A stretch of 27,400 nucleotides of DNA, from assembly GCF_000499385.1 (NCBI RefSeq), contig NW_013654374.1, positions 1-27,400 on the forward strand, read 5' to 3'. This stretch comes from Eimeria necatrix. Its lineage: Eukaryota; Apicomplexa; Conoidasida; Eucoccidiorida; Eimeriidae. A model generated the notes under the pieces. It had not been told where the DNA came from and searched no databases. It saw nothing but the letters and a program-made list of their open reading frames with translations. Positions 23,501 to 27,400 of the stretch are shown in pieces (within the stretch, counting starts at the first letter, position 1; each line of letters opens with the position of its first letter). The position numbers and the translations under genes were made by a program.

Positions 23501-24420
23501 ATAACTCCTGCTTCTCCTGCTGCTGCAGCAGCAGCAGCAGCAGCAGAGGCTGCTGCTGCAGCACCTGCTGCTGCCGTTGCTGCCTGCACTGCAGCAGCAT
23601 TGTCTTCGTCCCCGCTCAGTGAAACAGAGCGCAGGAAACAAGCCCAAGCCTCTCGGTATGCAGCAGCAGCAGCTGCAGCAGCAGCAGGAGTAGCAACAAC
23701 AGCAGCAGAAGCAACGACAGCAGCAGCAGGAGTAGCACGATTGTTGCTGCTTGTCGCTGCACTCACCACCCTGTGCTAGTTTATCCTGTGCTAGTCGCTC
23801 ACCAGAAATAATTCAAGCTCTGCTGCTGCTGCTGCTGTTGCTGCAGCTCCTGCAGCTGCTGCTGTTTCACAACTACGGTTGCTGCTGCCTTTGCTGCTAG
23901 TGCTACTGCTGCTGTTGCTTACCTTCAGCTAGGGCTTCTTCTGCTCTTTGCTCGTCTGCTGCTTGGATTGCCGAAAGGGAATTGCTGCTGCTTCGGTAGC
24001 TGTTTGCTGCGGAGTGCAGAAGCCCAGAGCCTGCTGTTGCTGCTGCGGCTGCCCTCGAGCCCGCTGCTGCCGGTGTTCCTATGGCTGCTGCTGCTGCTGC
24101 TCTGTCGCCTAGCCCGGCTGCTGCTGCTGACCTAGAGAAGGCGCTTAAGGGCCTCAAAAGGCCAAATGGCCCTCGGGAGGCAGCAGCAGCAGCTGGGGAA
24201 GGAGCAGCAGCAGGTTCTGCTGCGGCAGCAGCAGTGCGAACCGAGTTCAGACGCGGAAGAGACTGCAGCAGCACGCTCATCTCAGCAGCAGCAACAGGCT
24301 CCAGGCTGCTGCTGCTGCTGTTGCTGCTCTTGCTGTCCACGAGTTCAGCGTCAGCAGCAGCAACAGCAGCAGCAGCAGGGCTGCGCCGCATGGGCGGAGG
24401 AGCAGCAAGAAAGGGCAGCA
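17581..24420 (-). CDS. IFT88: Intraflagellar transport protein 88 (IFT88), TPR protein, at least 12 exons
   Basis: IFT88 is a core IFT-B subunit that carries cargo along the growing flagellum. Exons, in transcript order: 24420-23923, 23672-23440, 23065-22986, 22574-22466, 22035-21931, 21373-21238, 21000-20674, 20384-20153, 19517-19362, 18816-18723, 18491-18337, 17869-17581 (stop TGA). Every junction has GT-AG and a matching phase, giving about 803 aa against 824 in human. Matches run in family order: AAGRTDEAIDLYSKL; VGSLLLKQQKPSEALKAF; RLLGCIGSCYFCLGRFSEA; FNLFLCWAALGDSERM; LENLAGEVELERAMGWL; ALVNKGCVLLQRGE with SCQEALFNLAVACHKLDR; AEALFLLAKIYEQ; and in the last exon SWLGVYLLREGSYTEAIDYF and ELKWKQLQAYCMRKAGLLPDA. 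Ala/Ser tracts interrupt the N-terminal part, the linker in 20674-21000 and one TPR. The C-terminal tail is much shorter than in animals. The true start is open: Met at 24391 or an exon further upstream. Confidence 0.93.
18683..18720. repeat. Interstitial telomere-like array in an IFT88 intron
   Basis: About five TTTAGGG-type units, some degenerate (CTTAGGG, TTTGGGG, ATTAGGG). It lies in the intron 18492-18722, and in transcript sense (CCCTAAA) it starts within three bases of the donor GT at 18722-18721. More degenerate units continue leftward near 18150-18315 in the next intron. Confidence 0.9.
18817..19110. repeat. AT-rich part of an IFT88 intron
   Basis: This is the donor-distal part of the intron 18817-19361. 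It is strongly AT-rich, with a run of alternating TA at 18888-18902 and A-rich stretches near 18835-18870. No coding sequence is seen. The composition contrasts with the CTG-rich end of the same intron near 19320-19361. Confidence 0.8.
19518..20152. repeat. CAG/CTG-rich intron of IFT88
   Basis: This 635-base intron separates the exon ending ...ALAAD from the one opening ...SAKALVNKG. On the plus strand, 19525-19650 is CAG-rich and 19895-20152 is CTG-rich, with an AT-rich piece at 19735-19850 between. The two repeat blocks therefore point in opposite directions and could pair in RNA or single-stranded DNA. Confidence 0.85.
20390..20660. repeat. AT-rich island in an IFT88 intron
   Basis: This is most of the intron 20385-20673. 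It is dominated by TTAATTAA-type palindromic words (for example 20568-20585 and 20598-20606). It contains no CAG/CTG or telomere-like units, although CAG-rich exons flank it on both sides. Confidence 0.85.
21011..21067. repeat. Interstitial telomere-like array next to an IFT88 acceptor
   Basis: Six or so CCCTAAA units, some degenerate, on the plus strand. In transcript sense they are TTTAGGG units that end about ten bases before the acceptor (TTTACAG, exon from 21000). The rest of this intron (21068-21237) is CAG-rich. Confidence 0.9.
21541..21885. repeat. GCTA/AGCT palindrome-rich tract with a 17-bp hairpin, inside an IFT88 intron
   Basis: Within the intron 21374-21930 the sequence is built mostly from GCTAGC, AGCTAGCT and CCAGCTAG words, which are self-complementary, with the densest run at 21668-21703. 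At its right end a perfect inverted repeat has arms 21839-21855 and 21868-21884 (17 bp, CAGCTAGGTGGCCAGCT) around a 12-base loop. The hairpin starts 46 bases into the intron in transcript sense. No other part of the window has this composition. Confidence 0.9.
22120..22465. repeat. CAG-rich intron sequence of IFT88
   Basis: Most of the intron 22036-22465 is (CAG)n on the plus strand, interrupted by single-base changes. In transcript sense it is CTG/GCT. Long open frames on both strands here (poly-Ala, poly-Ser, poly-Leu) come from the repeat; the spliced frame skips them. Confidence 0.85.
22575..22985. repeat. A-rich/AT-rich intron of IFT88
   Basis: This whole 411-base intron, between the exons ending ...PETRK and opening LRSNVGS, is A-rich on the plus strand with AAGAAA, AAATAAA and TTAATTAA words. 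It has no trinucleotide repeats beyond its first 20 bases or so. Confidence 0.85.
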
Positions 24421-24720
24421 CTGAGAAACACCAACCGCGCAAACAAGCGTGAGACACACAGCTGCAGCAGCAGCAGCAGCAGCAACGGCTGCAGCAGCTT
24501 CAGGAGCGGCTGAGGCAGCTGCAGTGGCCGCTGCTGCAGCTGCAGCAGCAACGAGAGATCCAGCTACGTTGGTTAGGGTTTTTGACTGCAGCAGCACGAC
24601 GAGCTGCAGCAGCAGCCAGAGTATCAGAAGCAGCAACAGCGGCAATGGCAGCAACAGCTAAAGCAACAACAACAACAGCAGCGACAGCAACAACAGCAGC
24701 AGCAGCGACAGCGGCCCTTT
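23065..24720. repeat. CAG/CTG repeat block spanning IFT88 N-terminal exons and introns
   Basis: Interrupted trinucleotide runs cover both coding and non-coding parts. On the plus strand 23068-23460, 23520-23590 and 23660-23735 are mainly CAG; 23820-24120 is CTG; 24180-24300 CAG; 24305-24335 CTG; 24350-24715 CAG. Inside the IFT88 exons they become Ala and Ser tracts. Repeat orientation flips several times. Confidence 0.9.
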
Positions 24721-24729
24721 GTGGGTTAC

Positions 24730-24777
24730 CTTCTTGCCTCTGCCTTTGACCCACTATTTGCCCCGTGATGCTCAACA
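24730..24777 (-). CDS. IFT88: Possible upstream exon of IFT88
   Basis: This 48-base segment lies between an acceptor formed by a telomere-like array (TTTAG ending at 24778) and a good donor (AAG followed by GTAACC, intron from 24729). In the frame that yields LSITGQIVGQRQRQE it leaves one base, which completes a Val codon with the first two bases of the 24420-23923 exon and continues in frame. The phase fit supports it. The peptide is too short to match to the family, and the intron it would need (24421-24729) is CAG/CTG-rich. No start codon further upstream was identified. Confidence 0.3.
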
Positions 24778-24803
24778 CTAAACCCTAAACCCTAAACCCT
24801 AAA
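24778..24803. repeat. Telomere-like array (CCCTAAA)n
   Basis: Three clean units plus flanks. In minus-strand sense it reads TTTAGGG repeats ending in TTTAG, which can serve as the acceptor of the possible upstream IFT88 exon at 24777-24730. Confidence 0.95.
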
Positions 24804-26865
24804 TGTGTCTACAATTGTGACAGTAAGAAGCTCAATTATTAGCTGCGTTTCGATGGGAAACCTTGAGCGCTAGAGGATAGCACTGGGTCTGGAGCAGCAG
24901 CAGCAAGCAGGAGCAAACAGCAGCAGCAGCAGCAGCAACAGCATCAGCAGCAGCAGCACCAGCTTCCTACTAAGAGACGCCTGTTTCCATCACTGGCGCC
25001 GCTACTTTCGTCGCTACAGTGCTACAGTAGTGGCAGCTGCAGCTACTGCAGCTGCTGCAGCAGCAGCAGCGGCAGAAGCAGGCCTCAGATAGCTCACTTT
25101 GCTGCTGCACTTTATTCTTTTCTCTTGGTTGCAGCGTCTCTTTATTACTTCTGCCTCTTTCCCCTCAACAGCAGCTGCTGCTGCAGAGCGTAATGCCGTT
25201 GCTGCTGCAGTGCGCAATGCCGTTGCTGCTGCAGTGCTGTTGGTGCTGCAGTGCGGTTCGTGTTGCAGTGCCGTTGCTGCTGCAGCGTGCTTGCTGCGCT
25301 TGTGCTGCTGCTGCGGCAGCTACCCTTCCTGCGCTTCAGCCTGCAGTTGCAGCTGCAGCGCTGTCGCGCCATGCGCTGCTGCTGGTGCTGCTGCAGTGTT
25401 GTTAGTACTGCAGTGGCGTTGCTACTGCAGCATGCACTGCTGATGCAATGCTGCCGCTGCTTTTGCTGCTGCTGCAACAGATAACGTGTTGTTTGTCTTC
25501 TTGGCCGAGGGAACGCCTCGCAGCAGAGCTGCAGCACCAGGAGCTCGATCGCGAAAGCAGCAGCAGCAGCAGCAACAACAGGCGCCGCTAGCAGCAGCAG
25601 CACAGCAGGCCCCGGCAGCAGCAGCAGCGTATCCTGAAGCAGCTGCAGACCATCCTGCAGCAGCAGGGTATACGTAAGCAGCAGCAACGGCTCCTCAAGC
25701 TGCAAACAGGCAGAAGCGGCAGCGGTGAGCGCAGCAGCAACAGCAACGGCGCTCGCCCTAGCAGAGCTAGCAGCAGCAGCAGAAGCAACAATAGCAAAGA
25801 GCAGCAGGAGTAAGTAGGATCAGCAGCGCCAGCAGCAACCGCAGTAAGAGACAAGGCAGCACCAGCAGCAACAGCAACAGCAGCAGCAGCAGTAGAAGCA
25901 GCTGCTGCAGCAGCAACCGCGGCAACAGGTTGAGCGGCCTACGTTTCTGTGTCTTTGCCTTCCTGCACGTGTATGTACACCTAAGTAAAATTATTGCCTT
26001 TTAAACACTGAATTATTTGCATGGTTAATTAATTTAATTTATTTTGAATCGAAAACAAAGGGGAACACAAAGGAGCACCAGCCGAAGCTCAGTGGCTGCA
26101 GCCAACAGCAGCAGCGGCGGCAGCAGCAACGAACCTTCCATTAGTTGCAGTCTGCACAAGCCTCAATAACTAAGGCAAATACCATATATTCGAGCTCGAG
26201 GGTTTAGGGTTTAGGGCCTAGGGTTTAGGGTTTAGGGTTGGGGCCAGGGGCCCTCTGCATCTGCTATTTTGGGCACAGCAGCCACACGATCCCGCGGCAG
26301 CTTGCTGCAGCAGCTGCAGCAGCAGCAGCAGCGGCTGGCGCGTGGGGCCCCTAGCAGCAGTTTTTGGTGTCCCAGGGCCCGTGGAGGGTCCTGCTGCTGC
26401 TTGCTGTTGCTGCTGCAGCAAACGAGAGCTATCGGAGCAGCGCAGCGTGAAGCTATGCACTAGCAGCAGCAGCAGCAGTACTACCGGTAGCAGCAGCAGC
26501 AGCAACAGCAACAACAACAGCAACAGCAACACCGCCGGGAACGTCTTCCCATCCGCTCGAAGAGGCAGCAGCAGCAGCAGCAGCGACGGCAGCAGCAGCA
26601 ACCGCAGCAGCAGCAACCGCAGCAGCAACCGCAGCAGGCGTTGCTGTTGCTTCTTTTGCCGCGACATGTCTGTTCCTCCGTAGTAGCTGTAGAGCTGCGT
26701 CCGCAGCAGCAGCAGGCACTGCAGCAGCAGCAGCAGGCACTGCAGCAGCAGCAGCTGATGCGGTGAGCTCGCTGCTGCAGAGAAGCAGCAACAGCTGTGA
26801 AGTGCGCTGAGAGCAGCAGCGCAGCAGCAGGTGCAGCCGCCGCAGCGACAGCAGCAGCAGGGAAG
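24804..26865. other. CAG/CTG-rich region between divergent IFT88 and ISWI genes
   Basis: No CDS is called. CAG dominates at 24890-24962 and 25555-25925, CTG at 25100-25475, and CAG again at 26105-26125 and 26300-26865 (with a CTG patch at 26390-26420). A unique AT-rich stretch lies at 25975-26060. The open frames are repeat translations (poly-Gln, -Ala, -Ser, -Leu, -Cys) and occur in all frames. The 5' ends and promoters of both flanking genes should lie here, possibly with non-coding or short coding first exons that I cannot resolve. Confidence 0.6.
26200..26243. repeat. Telomere-like array (TTTAGGG)n in the divergent intergenic region
   Basis: Six or so heptamers on the plus strand, one altered to CCTAGGG. 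It lies between the 5' ends of IFT88 and the ISWI gene, about 620 bases before the proposed ISWI start codon. Confidence 0.95.
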
Positions 26866-26931
26866 ATGGCGCCGGCTGCAGCAGAGGGCTCCGAAGAGCG
26901 TGGGGGGGACAGCAGCAGCAACAGCAGCAGC

Positions 26932-26968
<37 letters not shown>

Positions 26969-27336
26969 GGAGCAGCAGCAGCAGCAGCCGTGGCGGCACG
27001 AAGGCTGGGAAGCTGCAGATGCTGTTGGAGCTGGGGGACAGTTTTTTGCGTTTGATATGCAGCGGGAGTTACAACCCGAAGCGGGACGCTGCGGAGCAGC
27101 TGCGGGAGCTGCTGCTGCTGCTGCAGTGCCCGCGAGCGTGACTGCTGCAGCAAAGCCCCACCAGCTGGAGGGCCTGCGCTGGCTGGTGCAGCAGCACGAC
27201 CGGCAGCTAAATGGCCTTCTCGCCGACGAAATGGGACTTGGCAAAACTTTCCAAACAATTGCCCTTTTGGCTTTTTTGAGAGATGAGCGCAGCTGCCCCG
27301 GGCCGCACCTCATCCTCGCACCCAAAAGCACCATTG
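26866..27336 (+). CDS. ISWI: ISWI-type SNF2 chromatin-remodelling ATPase, 5' part only
   Basis: ISWI ATPases slide nucleosomes in the nucleus. The start is placed at ATG 26866 (AAGATGGCG). The frame gives [15 protein letters not shown], a Ser tract coded by (AGC)n, then [17 protein letters not shown], which resembles the RLKFLLEQ..IFAHF segment before the ISWI helicase domain. That frame stops at 27141, while the helicase frame is [33 protein letters not shown] (ATP-binding motif I), then [12 protein letters not shown]; the PKST motif is typical of ISWI rather than SWI/SNF or CHD. A small intron 27068-27126 (or 27068-27150) restores phase exactly, so exons 26866-27067 and 27127-27336 are proposed. 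The next intron starts at GT 27337 and runs off the window, so most of the protein lies outside. SNF2 membership is near certain, the ISWI subtype likely, and the first exon moderately sure. Confidence 0.8.
26905..26990. repeat. Dense (CAG/AGC)n run in ISWI exon 1
   Basis: The purest trinucleotide run in the window (26928-26966 is nearly uninterrupted). In the proposed frame it codes for Ser. The other two frames would give Gln and Ala. Confidence 0.9.
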
Positions 27337-27342
27337 GTGCGC

Positions 27343-27381
27343 TAGGGTTTAGGGTTTAGGGTTTAGGGTTTAGGGTTTGGG
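27343..27381. repeat. Telomere-like array at the start of an ISWI intron
   Basis: Five TTTAGGG units beginning six bases after the donor GT at 27337-27338, passing into TTTGGGG. Confidence 0.95.
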
Positions 27382-27400
27382 GTGGGGGTGGGGGTGGGGG
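27378..27400. repeat. G-rich (GGGGGT)n tract at the window edge
   Basis: Directly follows the telomere-like array and continues to the last base. Runs of four to five G on the plus strand, the transcript sense of the ISWI intron, could form a G-quadruplex. Confidence 0.85.

Noticed and set aside
23108..23779. 223-codon plus-strand frame rich in Ala and Ser
   Set aside because: It is the antisense of the CAG-rich IFT88 exons and intron at 22986-23672, whose minus-strand frame matches the family. Repeat DNA leaves all frames open.
25145..25705. 186-codon minus-strand frame with Leu and Gln runs
   Set aside because: Repeat translation only; no unique segment resembling a protein family and equivalent frames exist on the other strand.
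26280..26760. CRISPR-like regular repeats
   Set aside because: The regularity is a trinucleotide run, with no repeat-spacer structure, and the genome is eukaryotic.
26218..27258. 346-codon minus-strand frame
   Set aside because: Low-complexity Leu/Ala/Cys translation of the CAG run. It overlaps the ISWI ATP-binding exon in antisense and starts in a telomere-like array.
27343..27400. Possible true telomere at the right edge
   Set aside because: The array is short, degrades into GGGGGT, and lies directly after a donor site of a gene whose remaining exons must continue to the right, so it is interstitial.

Overview
The window looks like nuclear DNA of a coccidian apicomplexan, most likely an Eimeria species. 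Two simple repeats fill its right-hand third: (CAG/CTG)n trinucleotide runs, translated as long Ala, Ser and Gln tracts inside genes, and short arrays of the telomere-like heptamer TTTAGGG/CCCTAAA at interstitial sites. Together with many small introns this matches the known layout of Eimeria chromosomes, which alternate between repeat-poor and repeat-rich segments.

Three genes could be identified by assembling exons across introns and comparing the joined peptides with remembered families. (1) Plus strand, 13627-15592: a complete eight-exon gene for the axonemal inner-arm dynein light chain p28/DNALI1 (about 276 aa). (2) Minus strand, 24420 down to 17581: the intraflagellar transport TPR protein IFT88, in at least 12 exons (about 803 aa, N terminus open). 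All internal splice phases agree, and it aligns with human IFT88 almost block by block. (3) Plus strand, from 26866 and running off the right edge: the start of an ISWI-type SNF2 chromatin remodeller, with the [11 protein letters not shown]-binding motif. DNALI1 and IFT88 both serve the flagellum, which in coccidia is found in the male gamete. They are convergent neighbours. IFT88 and the ISWI gene are divergent.

Layout: 1-13497 is repeat-poor, with no gene I can name. 13498-15592 holds an inverted repeat and DNALI1. 15593-17580 is spacer. 17581-24420 is IFT88, whose last exon lies in repeat-poor DNA and whose other exons lie in repeat-rich DNA, so the segment boundary falls in its last intron. 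24421-26865 is CAG/CTG-rich upstream DNA between two divergent genes. 26866-27400 is the ISWI start and an intron that opens with telomere-like repeats.

The most notable points: telomere-like arrays lie against splice sites in several introns; Ala tracts in IFT88 are written with both CAG-type and CTG-type repeats; one IFT88 intron is made of GCTA palindromes and carries a perfect 17-bp hairpin; DNALI1 appears to use two GC-AG introns; and a 54-bp inverted repeat lies at its 5' end. All identities come from reading and memory; no database search was run.
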